A DNA stretch of 42,365 bases from Actinomycetota bacterium (lineage in GTDB: Bacteria > Actinomycetota > Actinomycetes > S36-B12 > UBA5976). Numbering within the stretch: the first letter of the stretch is position 1; each line of letters opens with the position of its first letter. The stretch is from positions 1 through 42,365 of the forward strand of contig JAPLAV010000069.1 of assembly GCA_026393095.1 (NCBI GenBank), given 5' to 3'. The position numbers and the translations under genes are program-made. The notes beneath the pieces are model-generated. The model worked only from the letters and a program-made list of their open reading frames with translations. It did not search any database and was not told the DNA's origin. Positions 19,366 to 29,164 of the stretch are shown here, piece by piece.

Positions 19366-20370
19366 TTATCTGAAAGAGACCTTAAATCTAAGGTCGTTTC
19401 CTACTAATCCAACACTACTTATATTAAAAGTGCGATTTGAAACTGACTGCAGAATTCCGTCTACAATTGCTTGACCTTGACCAATGGCGGTAGGTGCCAT
19501 GTAAATCACTAACTCATCAACTAGATCTTGATTGAGAAATTGTGTTAGCAAAGTAGCCCCTGATTCCAAAAGGACTGTTCGCACATCTAATTTTGATAAT
19601 TCTTCTAGGACAATTTTTGGTGATATTTTTCTACAAAATTGAGTTTGAGAGCTCTCATCTTTTACATGGTAGTCATCTGGAATATCTCTATCGCCCACAA
19701 TGAATCTAATTGGTTGATTTGATTGTTTCAGTTTTCGGGGAAATCGAACGTTTAATCTTGGATTATCTGCAAGTACTGTTCCAGTACCAGTGACTATTGC
19801 ATCACAGCCATTTCGAATTGCATGAACTTCTATCTCTGCTTCTTTGCCTGTAATTCTTAACTTTTTAGAACTTCCATCATTTATTTTTCCATCTAAGGTA
19901 AGAGCAATCTTTGCGGTAACAAAGGGTCTATCCATTTCAAAAGATTTAAACCACCTGAAATTTATATTTTCATACTTCTTAGGCATTTTGATATGGGAAA
20001 CTTCAACACCATTAGCTTTTAAGAATTCAACATTTCCTTTACTTGGCGGATTAGGATCGACATTTGAATAAACAACTCGTTTGATTCCTCTATTGATAAT
20101 TTCGACACAGCAAGAAGGCGTTTTCCCGACATGGTTACATGGCGCTAAATTCACATAAAGAGTTGCACCCTTAGCTCTACCTTTTAGTTTGTCCAAGACC
20201 ACTTGTTCTGCATGTGCAGATCCATAACCTTCGTGGAATCCTTTAGCAATTGCTAAGCCAGATTTATCAACAACTACAGCACCAACTCTTGGATTTCTTT
20301 TAACAGTAAATGGGATTAACGATTGCTCAGCAGCAACGCCAAGCCAATAAATGTCAGATTGATGTGCCAT
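19366..20370 (-). CDS. ribD: Riboflavin biosynthesis deaminase/reductase
   Basis: 334 aa; HAEQVVLD, NLAPCNHVGKTPSC zinc deaminase motif, VTAKIALTLDGKI reductase domain. Confidence 0.96.
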   Translation of the reverse strand: MAHQSDIYWLGVAAEQSLIPFTVKRNPRVGAVVVDKSGLAIAKGFHEGYGSAHAEQVVLDKLKGRAKGATLYVNLAPCNHVGKTPSCCVEIINRGIKRVVYSNVDPNPPSKGNVEFLKANGVEVSHIKMPKKYENINFRWFKSFEMDRPFVTAKIALTLDGKINDGSSKKLRITGKEAEIEVHAIRNGCDAIVTGTGTVLADNPRLNVRFPRKLKQSNQPIRFIVGDRDIPDDYHVKDESSQTQFCRKISPKIVLEELSKLDVRTVLLESGATLLTQFLNQDLVDELVIYMAPTAIGQGQAIVDGILQSVSNRTFNISSVGLVGNDLRFKVSFR

Positions 20371-20373
20371 AAA

Positions 20374-21042
20374 TTAATTGATAGAACCTTTTACTGCTAA
20401 CTCTCTTAACTCTTTCATTGCTTTTCCTGGATCTTGCGCTGAAAAAGCTGCTGAACCCACAACTAGGAAATCAGCGCCAGCTTGAGATGCTAGTTCAATA
20501 GTTTTAAGTCCAACTCCCCCATCTACTTGCACCCACATTGTCAATTTCTCATTGTTAATTATTGATCTGGCTTCCTTTACTTTCTCAAGCATCTCAGACA
20601 TAAATGATTGACCACCAAATCCTGGTTCAACTGTCATAACTAGCAATACATCTATATCTGACAGAAATTCTTTAACATCACTTAACGGAGTTTTGGGTTT
20701 TATGGCTAATCCAACTCTTGATTTCATTGCATGAAGTTCTTTAATAAGTTTTTTAGAATCTTTAGCTGCCTCATAATGAAAAGTCACCGAATCAGCTCCT
20801 GCTTCAACAAACTTGGGAGCCCAATTGTCTGGATCTTCAATCATTAAATGAGCATCTAATGGTTTCTGTTTTTTCTGAGCAAGACTTTCTAAAACGTTTA
20901 TTCCAAAACTTAGATTTGGGACAAAGTGATTGTCCATGACATCAACGTGAATCCAATCAGCAGAAGCACTGACTGAGGATATTTCTTTCTCCAGATTATT
21001 GGCATCAGCGTTTAAAATGCTAGCTGCAATCTTTATATCCAT
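20374..21042 (-). CDS. rpe: Ribulose-phosphate 3-epimerase
   Basis: 222 aa; IAASILNAD, HVDVMDNHFVPNLSFG, VEPGFGGQSF, VDGGVG. Confidence 0.97.
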   Translation of the reverse strand: MDIKIAASILNADANNLEKEISSVSASADWIHVDVMDNHFVPNLSFGINVLESLAQKKQKPLDAHLMIEDPDNWAPKFVEAGADSVTFHYEAAKDSKKLIKELHAMKSRVGLAIKPKTPLSDVKEFLSDIDVLLVMTVEPGFGGQSFMSEMLEKVKEARSIINNEKLTMWVQVDGGVGLKTIELASQAGADFLVVGSAAFSAQDPGKAMKELRELAVKGSIN

Positions 21043-21048
21043 AAGGTA

Positions 21049-21054
21049 AGAATA
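21049..21054 (-). promoter_or_regulatory. candidate leaderless -10 box (TATTCT) for rpe
   Basis: TATTCT with 6-nt spacing to the rpe ATG at 21042; no SD-like sequence between. Confidence 0.4.
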
Positions 21055-21096
21055 CTCAATAACAAAGGCTAATTGATTAAGTCTGACCCTGAGGTC

Positions 21097-22026
21097 TCAA
21101 GAACTAGGAAAATTCAAGTCGGATTTATCTTGAAACCCGTTAATCCACGAAATAGCGTCCATTTGCTTTTTACCTTCAGGGATAACTTCATTGATGATCA
21201 GAGAGCCATTTTTACATCCCACGTTAACAAATTTATTGATGACTTTTATTTGCCCATGGCTAATTTTGTCTTCGAGGGAGTTTTCAGATATCGATAAAAT
21301 TTTGATTTTTGAATCTCCAATAATCGTCCAAGCATTCAATCTCTTGCTACCTGCTCTTACTTTTCTACTGATCTCGGAAAAAAGATTGTTCCAATCAATT
21401 CTTAAATCCATCTCATTTAGTTTTGGTGCAGTACTTGCTTCTCCTGATTGCTTTACCGGTTCAAATGAACCATTTTGAATTCCTGTGATTATCTCTTCAA
21501 TCTTTTGAGTTGCCAATGCGTTTAAATCTTGCAATACCAAATCTGTGGTTACTGATTCAGATAATTGGTAGGGAAAGCTTTTTATTATTGAACCGGTATC
21601 TAGTCCTTCTTCTATTGCAAAAAACGTAATTCCAGTTTCTTTCTCACCTTGAAGTATTGCTCTTTGAACAGGAGCTGCGCCTCTAAATTTTGGTAACAAT
21701 GAGTAATGGATGTTTATCCATCCAAACTTTAGTTCAGCTAAAACATCCTTGCTAAGAATTTGTCCAAATGCAACCACTATTGCCATATCTGCATCGAGTG
21801 ACTTTAGATTTTGAGTAAAGTATTCTTTATCTATTTTTTCTGGACTAAAGACTTTCAAACCTTTTTGTTTGGCAAATTCTGATACGGCTGAATCTTTGAG
21901 CTCAAGACCTCTTCCACTTTTTCGAGCTGGCTGAGTTATAACTCCGACTACTTGATGTTGAGTTGTAATCAATTTTTCCAGAATCGGTACAGCACTATCG
22001 GGAGTGCCTAAAAAAAGAATATTCAT
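21097..22026 (-). CDS. fmt: Methionyl-tRNA formyltransferase
   Basis: MNILFLGTPDSAVPILEKL, INIHYSLLPKFRGAAPVQRAIL, GEKETGITFFAIEEGLDTG. Start moved to MNILFL because the ORF-track start lies inside def. Confidence 0.96.
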   Translation of the reverse strand: MNILFLGTPDSAVPILEKLITTQHQVVGVITQPARKSGRGLELKDSAVSEFAKQKGLKVFSPEKIDKEYFTQNLKSLDADMAIVVAFGQILSKDVLAELKFGWINIHYSLLPKFRGAAPVQRAILQGEKETGITFFAIEEGLDTGSIIKSFPYQLSESVTTDLVLQDLNALATQKIEEIITGIQNGSFEPVKQSGEASTAPKLNEMDLRIDWNNLFSEISRKVRAGSKRLNAWTIIGDSKIKILSISENSLEDKISHGQIKVINKFVNVGCKNGSLIINEVIPEGKKQMDAISWINGFQDKSDLNFPSS

Positions 22027-22031
22027 CGAAA

Positions 22032-22580
22032 CTAAATCGACAAACCGAAAGTATCGTGTGGACTTACCTTGACTATTGGTTTGTCTAAACCAAACCATTC
22101 GGCTTCTCTAATAGATTTCATCGCTAATTTTCTTGTCTCGGTATCTAATCGATCTACAAAAAGTATTCCGTCTAAATGATCTGTTTCATGTTGGATGCAT
22201 CGTGCTAATATCTCTGAACCTTCAATGACAACATCTTCGCCATACATATTCTTACCTCTTGCAATTACGCCATATGAGCGATCAGTGTTAAAGGCTAATC
22301 CTGGAATTGATAGGCAGCCTTCATCTCCGTCTTGACGAGTTTCAGACAATTGCAAAATGGGATTTATTAAATGTCCTGGTCTATCTTCTTCAACGCAATA
22401 GGTAAAGACTCTTAAAGAAACTCCAATTTGTGGTGCAGCAAGTCCTACACCTGGTGCTTCCAACATTGTTTCAGTTAAATCTTTAACCAGTTGTTGTAAT
22501 TCTTTGTCGAAGTCTCTTACGTCGTCAGCTTTTTTAGTTAGCACAGTATCGCCAAAAAGACGTATGTTCTTAATTGTCAT
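22032..22580 (-). CDS. def: Peptide deformylase
   Basis: 182 aa; GVGLAAPQIGV, EGCLSIPG, QHETDHLDGILF. Confidence 0.97.
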   Translation of the reverse strand: MTIKNIRLFGDTVLTKKADDVRDFDKELQQLVKDLTETMLEAPGVGLAAPQIGVSLRVFTYCVEEDRPGHLINPILQLSETRQDGDEGCLSIPGLAFNTDRSYGVIARGKNMYGEDVVIEGSEILARCIQHETDHLDGILFVDRLDTETRKLAMKSIREAEWFGLDKPIVKVSPHDTFGLSI

Positions 22581-22612
22581 TTAAGGGCTTTCTGTGAAAG
22601 ATTTATTTAATT

Positions 22613-24478
22613 CTAATCGATGTCATAAGCATTGACATGAGCACGCACAGGTTTAGTTCTAGCAACACTAAATTTAATGATTTCAGACCTTACTTTGCTA
22701 ATAATATCTTCGGGTTTACTGGTTCCGATAACGATTTGGGCTAATTCTTCTTTTTCAAATATTCGAGGTCCCATCACCGATATTGAAGCATCATTGTTAA
22801 AGGTTTCGAGCAATTGATTAATTTCTTTCAAATCTCCTTTAAGAGAGATCGTTGTCACAGATGGATGCAACTTAGTTTCGGCTCTTAGTTCTTGCTCATT
22901 GTTTATCAACCAATTTGGATCGTGCTTAATCAAGGCCTGTACGACTCTGTTGGTCGATTCACTGGTGATAAAAACTTTTCCACCATCTGATTCAGGCTTT
23001 AACAGGGTAAATAGATGCAACCACTTTCTAAGGGCTTCTTCAGAAGCTGCAAGGGATGGAACTCCTAATAATAAATATGCATCTAACAAAATGGCTGCTG
23101 AATAACCATTTGGTGTTTTTGGTTCTGCTCCAGGTGTTGCAACGATAATTGAATTACTCTCTTCAACATTTCGAAGTATTGTTGCTCCACCAGAAGTCAG
23201 GATATTTACACCTGGAAAAGACTTGCCAAGTTCCTCAACAGTCTTGGTTTGTCCTACAACTGAAATTCTAAATTCTCTGGTGTTGCAGTATCTACATCTC
23301 CAACTGCTGGCAACTTTTCCGCACCATTTGCATTCTGGAGCTGAGTTTTTTTGTTTAGTTAAAAGAGGACCTGAACAGCCATTACATCTTGCACTTTCTC
23401 GACAACTAGAGCACTGCAGATTACTGGAGTACCCAAGTCTTGGAACTTGAATCAAGACATTGCCGCTCTTTAACCCTTCTTTAACTAATTCCCAGGCTTT
23501 GTTTGGAATTCGTTTGGTGCGCTCAATTGGATCAGATGACGAATTATCAAGTGTGAAGACTTGAGGCCAGTTATTCTTTGAATCACCATCAATAAACGGA
23601 ACTCGAATTATTGCTTTATCTTTGATTAATTGATTAATGGCAACACTTTCGCAATTCCCAAAAGACATGAAATCACAAGCATTAAGTCTTGCTCTTAAAA
23701 TTGCCACCTCTCTTGCATTCCAATAAGGAGATTGTTGAGAGAAATAGTTTTCATCCGCGTCATCCCAAATTGCCATTAATCCAAGATTTTGAAGTGGTGC
23801 AAAAACTGCATTTCTTGTTCCTATCACTACGTCTGCATTACTTCCAAGGATCTCAAGAAATGAGCTATATCGAACACTTGGTTCTTGCTCAGCACTTAAT
23901 ACTTGAACTTTGACTCCAGGTTTCTTCAATATCAAGGTGCTCTTAAATTCTTCAACTAAATAAATATTGGGAAAAAGTATTAATGATTGCTTACCTTGCT
24001 TAATTGTCTTTATTACAGAGTCAATGATTGTTTCATCTTTACCAAAGCAAGGAGGAATAGTTATTGAACTAAGAGCAACATCTCCTTTTGCCCCTGTATT
24101 TAAACTTTTTATTGATTCGAACTTAAAAGCTTTTTCAATCTTTGCCTGTCTCGGGGGAATCGCAAAACGTAAGACATCTGTCAAATTACCGATGAAACGA
24201 TCAGCAACAATTTGAGACAAGGTTAAAACTTCAGGTGTTAAAACAGGATAGTTCGATATTACTTTTGAGATCTCACTTAGTTTTTTGTGATGACTCGATA
24301 GTGCAACTTTCTCGACTACCCAAGCTTCCATATTTCTGTTGGAGAACTTGACTTTTACTTTGACTCCAGGAACACAAATTTCATCTAGTTCTTCTGGAAT
24401 TTCGTAATCAAATAATCTGTCAAGATGTGGCAAAGGGTTGTCTAGAACAACTCGAGCAACGTTTAAGTGTCGCGGCAT
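22613..24478 (-). CDS. priA: PriA-like primosomal protein N' with degenerate helicase motifs
   Basis: 621 aa; N-terminal VVLDNPLPHLDRLFDYEIPEEL, zinc-binding CSSCRESARCNGCSG...CKWCGKVASSWRCRYC; no Walker A GxGKT. Confidence 0.9.
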   Translation of the reverse strand: MPRHLNVARVVLDNPLPHLDRLFDYEIPEELDEICVPGVKVKVKFSNRNMEAWVVEKVALSSHHKKLSEISKVISNYPVLTPEVLTLSQIVADRFIGNLTDVLRFAIPPRQAKIEKAFKFESIKSLNTGAKGDVALSSITIPPCFGKDETIIDSVIKTIKQGKQSLILFPNIYLVEEFKSTLILKKPGVKVQVLSAEQEPSVRYSSFLEILGSNADVVIGTRNAVFAPLQNLGLMAIWDDADENYFSQQSPYWNAREVAILRARLNACDFMSFGNCESVAINQLIKDKAIIRVPFIDGDSKNNWPQVFTLDNSSSDPIERTKRIPNKAWELVKEGLKSGNVLIQVPRLGYSSNLQCSSCRESARCNGCSGPLLTKQKNSAPECKWCGKVASSWRCRYCNTREFRISVVGQTKTVEELGKSFPGVNILTSGGATILRNVEESNSIIVATPGAEPKTPNGYSAAILLDAYLLLGVPSLAASEEALRKWLHLFTLLKPESDGGKVFITSESTNRVVQALIKHDPNWLINNEQELRAETKLHPSVTTISLKGDLKEINQLLETFNNDASISVMGPRIFEKEELAQIVIGTSKPEDIISKVRSEIIKFSVARTKPVRAHVNAYDID

Positions 24479-24507
24479 CTAGCGCGTTACTCCTTGAACT
24501 TTAATTT

Positions 24508-25704
24508 TTAAGATATTGCAGACTTAAGATCTTCTGCCCTATCTGTTTTCTCCCAGGTGAAATCTTTGTCTTCTCGACCAAAGTGACCATAAGCAGCAGT
24601 TTTCTTGTAAATTGGACGCTTTAGATCTAGATCTCTGATAATTGCTGCTGGGCGTAAATCAAAAACTTTAAGAATTGCTTCTTGAATTTTCTCATCACTA
24701 GTAATTCCGGTTCCAAAAGTTTCCACAAAGACTCCGACTGGTTGAGCTTTGCCAATTGCGTAAGCCACTTGTACTTCACATCTTTGTGCTAACCCAGCAG
24801 CCACAACATTCTTAGCAACCCAACGCATGGCATAAGCAGCAGATCTATCTACCTTTGACGGATCTTTTCCTGAAAAAGCTCCACCACCGTGTCTACTCAT
24901 TCCACCGTAGGTGTCAACAATAATTTTTCTCCCAGTTAAACCAGCATCTCCCATTGGTCCGCCAATTTCGAATCTGCCCGTTGGGTTTACTAATAATTTG
25001 AAGTTACTGATATCAAGTTTTACATCCAGAGCTTTTAAAACAGGTTCAACTACATGTTTTTTAACATCTGGTGCTAATTGTTTTTCAAGATCAACTTCTG
25101 CTGCATGTTGTGATGAAACCACAATGGTGTCTAGTCGAACTGGTCTGTTTTGTTCGTCATATTTAATAGTTACTTGTGTTTTACCATCTGGTCGAAGGTA
25201 ACTTAAAGTACCGTTTTTTCTAACTTCAGTTAATTTCTCAGCTAATCTGTGTGCCAAATAAATTGGCAAGGGCATAAGAGTCTTTGTATCTGTACAGGCA
25301 TAACCAAACATCAATCCTTGATCTCCAGCACCTTGTCTGTCCAAAGGATCTTGCGAACCTGTTCTTTCTTCTAAAGCATCATCAACACCTTGAGCGATGT
25401 CTGGTGATTGTTTTCCAATAGAAACAGATACACCACATGAATTTCCATCAAAACCTTTTACCGAACTGTCATAACCAATTTGTGTCACAACTTGACGAAT
25501 AATTTCAGGTACATCTGTATATCCACTAGTAGTTACTTCTCCTGCAACGTGAACTTGTCCAGTGGTAATTAAAGTTTCCACAGCAACTCGGCTGTGAGGG
25601 TCTTGCCTAAGCATGTCATCAAGAATTGAGTCACTTATTTGGTCAGCAATTTTATCTGGGTGACCTTCAGTTACAGATTCAGAAGTAAATAAGCGTCCGG
25701 ACAT
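24508..25704 (-). CDS. metK: S-adenosylmethionine synthase
   Basis: 398 aa; [51 protein letters not shown]. Confidence 0.98.
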   Translation of the reverse strand: MSGRLFTSESVTEGHPDKIADQISDSILDDMLRQDPHSRVAVETLITTGQVHVAGEVTTSGYTDVPEIIRQVVTQIGYDSSVKGFDGNSCGVSVSIGKQSPDIAQGVDDALEERTGSQDPLDRQGAGDQGLMFGYACTDTKTLMPLPIYLAHRLAEKLTEVRKNGTLSYLRPDGKTQVTIKYDEQNRPVRLDTIVVSSQHAAEVDLEKQLAPDVKKHVVEPVLKALDVKLDISNFKLLVNPTGRFEIGGPMGDAGLTGRKIIVDTYGGMSRHGGGAFSGKDPSKVDRSAAYAMRWVAKNVVAAGLAQRCEVQVAYAIGKAQPVGVFVETFGTGITSDEKIQEAILKVFDLRPAAIIRDLDLKRPIYKKTAAYGHFGREDKDFTWEKTDRAEDLKSAIS

Positions 25705-25749
25705 TGAGTGGATATTCCTTTCCTGGAATTTATTAATTACTAATTCAGG

Positions 25750-27003
25750 TCACGCAAGGTCGGGCTCGACCGGACTCTTTCTTTCTTGACCTACTTTAGT
25801 CAGGTCCTTAACGATGAAGTCCCAGATGGCGTCGGCGAGTGCTAATTTGTCGGTTTTTGGTAAAGATATTGCTTGATTACTGGTTACTAAAACGGCTTCA
25901 TTCTCATCACTACTAATACCAACTGAAGCAGAGACTTTGTTACCGACAATCAAATCAGCTTTCTTTTTCTCTAACTTGGCTTTAGCTAAGCCAACAAGTT
26001 CTTCATTATTATTTGCAGTTTCAGCAGCAAAACCAACTAGATATTGCTTTACAGGTTTATTCTCAGATAACACAGTCAAGATATCTCCGGTTTTACTCAA
26101 TTCAATATTCAACTTATCTGTTGACTTTTTAATTTTTAATTGTTCAGGATTGGGAACAAAATAATCTGCAACCGCGGCATTCATAATCACTATGTCAGCA
26201 GATCCAGCTCGAAGAGTCATTTGTTCCATCATTTCTAAAGCAGAGTTTGCTGCCACAAATTCAACTCCTGCAGGAATTGCAACGTTTAGATTTGCACCGA
26301 CCAAAGTTACTTTGGCACCTCTACTCAATGCAGAAAGTGCAAGAGCTACTCCTTGTTTGCCACTTGCTCTATTGCCAATAAATCGGATTGGATCAATTGC
26401 TTCTCTGGTTCCACCAGCAGAAATTAAGACATTTAGTCCAGATAAATCCTTAGGTAAATTTGATGTTTTTCGATTTACAACTTGCTTTACAACCCGAGCA
26501 ATCTCATTTGTATCTGGAAGACGACCCACTCCTTGGTCTTCACCAGTTAATTGTCCAACTGCTGGTTCTAAAACTAAGAAACCACGTTTACGAAGAGTTG
26601 CGACATTTTTTCTTGTTGCTGAATTTTCCCACATTTCTGTGTGCATTGCTGGTGCCAAGATAATTGGACACTTCGCTACCAACAAAGTTGCAAGTAATGC
26701 ATCATTAGCAAAGCCATAAACAAGGTGAGCTAAGAAATCTGCTGTAGCAGGTGCGACCACAATTGCATCCGCATTTTTAGCAACGTTTACATGTTCTACA
26801 TCATGGGCTTTATCCCAGATATCTGAAATAACAGGTTTACCACTTAAAGCTGCAAATGTTGTTTCGCCAACAAACTTAAGAGCACTATTAGTAGCAATAA
26901 CTTGAACGTCTAGATCTTGATCTTTGAGTCTTCTAATTAGATCAGCAGATTTGTAAGCAGCAATGCCACCAGTAACTCCAAGTACAACTAAAGGTCGAGA
27001 CAT
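25750..27003 (-). CDS. coaBC: Bifunctional phosphopantothenoylcysteine decarboxylase/synthetase
   Basis: 417 aa; GVTGGIAAYKSADLIRRL, APAMHTEMWENSATRKN, ISAGGTREAIDPIRFIGNRASGKQG. Confidence 0.97.
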   Translation of the reverse strand: MSRPLVVLGVTGGIAAYKSADLIRRLKDQDLDVQVIATNSALKFVGETTFAALSGKPVISDIWDKAHDVEHVNVAKNADAIVVAPATADFLAHLVYGFANDALLATLLVAKCPIILAPAMHTEMWENSATRKNVATLRKRGFLVLEPAVGQLTGEDQGVGRLPDTNEIARVVKQVVNRKTSNLPKDLSGLNVLISAGGTREAIDPIRFIGNRASGKQGVALALSALSRGAKVTLVGANLNVAIPAGVEFVAANSALEMMEQMTLRAGSADIVIMNAAVADYFVPNPEQLKIKKSTDKLNIELSKTGDILTVLSENKPVKQYLVGFAAETANNNEELVGLAKAKLEKKKADLIVGNKVSASVGISSDENEAVLVTSNQAISLPKTDKLALADAIWDFIVKDLTKVGQERKSPVEPDLA

Positions 27004-27034
27004 GTTTTCTCCGACTTAGTTATTTGAGAATTTC

Positions 27035-27526
27035 TTAGGAAACAGTTTCTTCAGTTGGTGCAGCATCGTCGCCCTCTTGGTTATCGGCTACAACTGCAGC
27101 ATCTGCTTGAGCTTCTACATCTTCTGTAGTTACTTCAGCAGTTTCTTCGAAAGTTTCTTCATAAACTCCGGCAAATGAATTGTCATAGCCAGCGTTATAT
27201 CTTTGTTGAGCTTGAATCGCAGCTAATCTTCTTTGTTCCATTTCAGCTGCTTCTTGAGCCAAAACCTCTGGATCAACGTGTTCGGTGTTTAAAAGTTTTG
27301 AATTAATTTCTCTTAATGCAATTGATAATGGTTTTTCTTGTAATTGTGTTTCAACAAGTGGACCAACATATTCAAGTAAGCCTTCACCTAATTGTGAATA
27401 GTAAGCATTAATTTGACGTGCACGTTTGGCAGCATAAATAACTAATTGATATTTAGAACCTGCAGTATCCAATAGATCATCGATTGGAGGATTAGTAATT
27501 CCTTCTGGACGAATTGTGGTTGCCAC
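27035..27526 (-). CDS. rpoZ: RNA polymerase omega subunit with long acidic C-terminal extension
   Basis: 163 aa; [35 protein letters not shown] core, followed by Gln/Glu/Ala-rich acidic tail. Confidence 0.92.
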   Translation of the reverse strand: MATTIRPEGITNPPIDDLLDTAGSKYQLVIYAAKRARQINAYYSQLGEGLLEYVGPLVETQLQEKPLSIALREINSKLLNTEHVDPEVLAQEAAEMEQRRLAAIQAQQRYNAGYDNSFAGVYEETFEETAEVTTEDVEAQADAAVVADNQEGDDAAPTEETVS

Positions 27527-27563
27527 TGTTAATTAAGGCCTTTCAGGTCAAATTTGATATCTC

Positions 27564-28115
27564 TTAATTGAGATGTAACAAGGTTATCAGTTGACTGACT
27601 GCCGACTGAACATCCTCATTGATTACCACAGCATCGAACTCATTTTCAGCCTCTAACTCACCTATTGCCACCTGGAGTCGAAGTTCTAGTTCTTCTGGCT
27701 TCTCTGTACCTCTATCAATAAGTCTTCTTTTCAATTCCTCAATTGAAGGAGGTTTAAGCATGACTAGAAAAGCTTCAGGCATTGATTTTTTTACTTGTCG
27801 GGCTCCTTGTAAATCTATTTCTAAAACTACTATTTGATTATTTTTAATTCTTTCTTCAACAGGTTTTCTAGGAGTCCCATACCAGGCGCCAGCAAATTGT
27901 GCATGCTCTAACAAATTTCCCTTATCTATTTCATCTAAAAATTCTTTCTCAGTTAAAAACATGTAATGATCATCATGATTTTCTTCAGGTCTAGGTTTAC
28001 GCGTTGTTGCTGATACAGAGAGAAAAACTTCAGGTTTTTGCCTGATGAGTTCTCTTACAACTGTTCCTTTACCAACCCCTGAGGGTCCTGCTAAAACGAC
28101 AAGTTTAGATTTCAC
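27564..28115 (-). CDS. gmk: Guanylate kinase
   Basis: 183 aa; LVVLAGPSGVGKGTVVREL, SVSATTRKPRPEE. Confidence 0.97.
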   Translation of the reverse strand: MKSKLVVLAGPSGVGKGTVVRELIRQKPEVFLSVSATTRKPRPEENHDDHYMFLTEKEFLDEIDKGNLLEHAQFAGAWYGTPRKPVEERIKNNQIVVLEIDLQGARQVKKSMPEAFLVMLKPPSIEELKRRLIDRGTEKPEELELRLQVAIGELEAENEFDAVVINEDVQSAVSQLITLLHLN

Positions 28116-28426
28116 GAACTAAATTCCGCTAAGAGTGCATTTAATTGGTTAGGGCCTAATCCTCTAAGTCTTCTACTTTGGGCAATACCAATTCTTTCCA
28201 TTAAATTCTCAGCTCTTATCTTTCCAACTCCTGGCATGGATTCCAAAAGAGCAATTACTTTCATTTTTGCAACAGCTTCATCGGTTTGAATACGAGAAAA
28301 TGCTTCGGCCAGATTCATTTCGCCATTTTTTAGTTTCTCGCGAAGACTTGCTCTCACTTTTCTAGCTGCTGCTGCTTTCAGTAAAGCGGCGGCACGTTCT
28401 TCTTTAGTGAGGGTAGGTAATGCCAT
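28112..28426 (-). CDS. mihF: Actinobacterial integration host factor (mIHF)
   Basis: MALPTLTKEERAAALLKAAAARKVRASLREKLK...ESMPGVGKIRAENLMERIGIAQSRRLRGLG; located between pyrF and gmk. Start set at MALPTL. Confidence 0.94.
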   Translation of the reverse strand: MALPTLTKEERAAALLKAAAARKVRASLREKLKNGEMNLAEAFSRIQTDEAVAKMKVIALLESMPGVGKIRAENLMERIGIAQSRRLRGLGPNQLNALLAEFSS

Positions 28427-28471
28427 GGGGTTATCTTTGCACCTTGCTATTTGGTGATGCAATAACGGTCA

Positions 28472-29164
28472 TCACAATTTAACGCTATTTACTTCTTCAC
28501 TTATTCTCTTGGCTGATTCACTAACATTGTCTGATCCTGTGATTGGTCTACCAATTACCAGCAAGTTTGCTCCATTTAAAAGAGCCTCTTCGGGGGTTGC
28601 AATTCTTTGCTGATCATTGGCATTTGAACCTTTTGGTCTAACACCTGGTGTTATTAGCACAATTGATGGATCAACGTTCTTACGAATTTCAGCAACTTCT
28701 TGTGGACTGCAAACTATTGCACGTGCACCGGCAGCCACAGCAAGCTTTGCTAAATTTACGGCTGATTCTTTGGGTGCATTCTTAAATCCAATTTTTTGTA
28801 GATTTACTTCGTCAATTGAAGTCAAAATGGTTACAGCAACTATCAAAGTATTAGGCAATGTCTTTACCGCTTCATTAATCATCTCTGCCCCACCTGAGGC
28901 GTGAACTGTTAAGTATTTTGGATTTAGATCAGCAACTGATCGACACGCCCCAGCAACTGTGGCGGGAATATCGTGAAGTTTTAGATCTAAGAAGATTTCG
29001 CAATCACTGATTTTTCTTATTTCTTCAATTGAGCTTTTGCCATCTCGAAGATAATTTTCTAAACCTATTTTTAGTGTTGAGACATAAGGAGAAACTTCCT
29101 TGGCCCATGATTTAGCTGTTTGTAAATCTGGTGCATCAAGGGCAACTGCAATTGGTGCTCTCAT
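28472..29164 (-). CDS. pyrF: Orotidine 5'-phosphate decarboxylase
   Basis: 230 aa; IAVALDAPDLQTA, IFLDLKLHDIPATV, TPGVRPKGSNANDQQRIATP. Confidence 0.97.
   Translation of the reverse strand: MRAPIAVALDAPDLQTAKSWAKEVSPYVSTLKIGLENYLRDGKSSIEEIRKISDCEIFLDLKLHDIPATVAGACRSVADLNPKYLTVHASGGAEMINEAVKTLPNTLIVAVTILTSIDEVNLQKIGFKNAPKESAVNLAKLAVAAGARAIVCSPQEVAEIRKNVDPSIVLITPGVRPKGSNANDQQRIATPEEALLNGANLLVIGRPITGSDNVSESAKRISEEVNSVKL

Noticed and set aside
20371-20373. FMN riboswitch upstream of the rib genes
   Set aside because: ribD follows rpe with almost no spacer, and the ribE-ribD gap is 18 nt; no RFN element seen.
25705-25749. SAM riboswitch upstream of metK
   Set aside because: Only 45 nt between metK and coaBC, with an SD (AGGAAAGG) and no room or conserved motif for a SAM aptamer.
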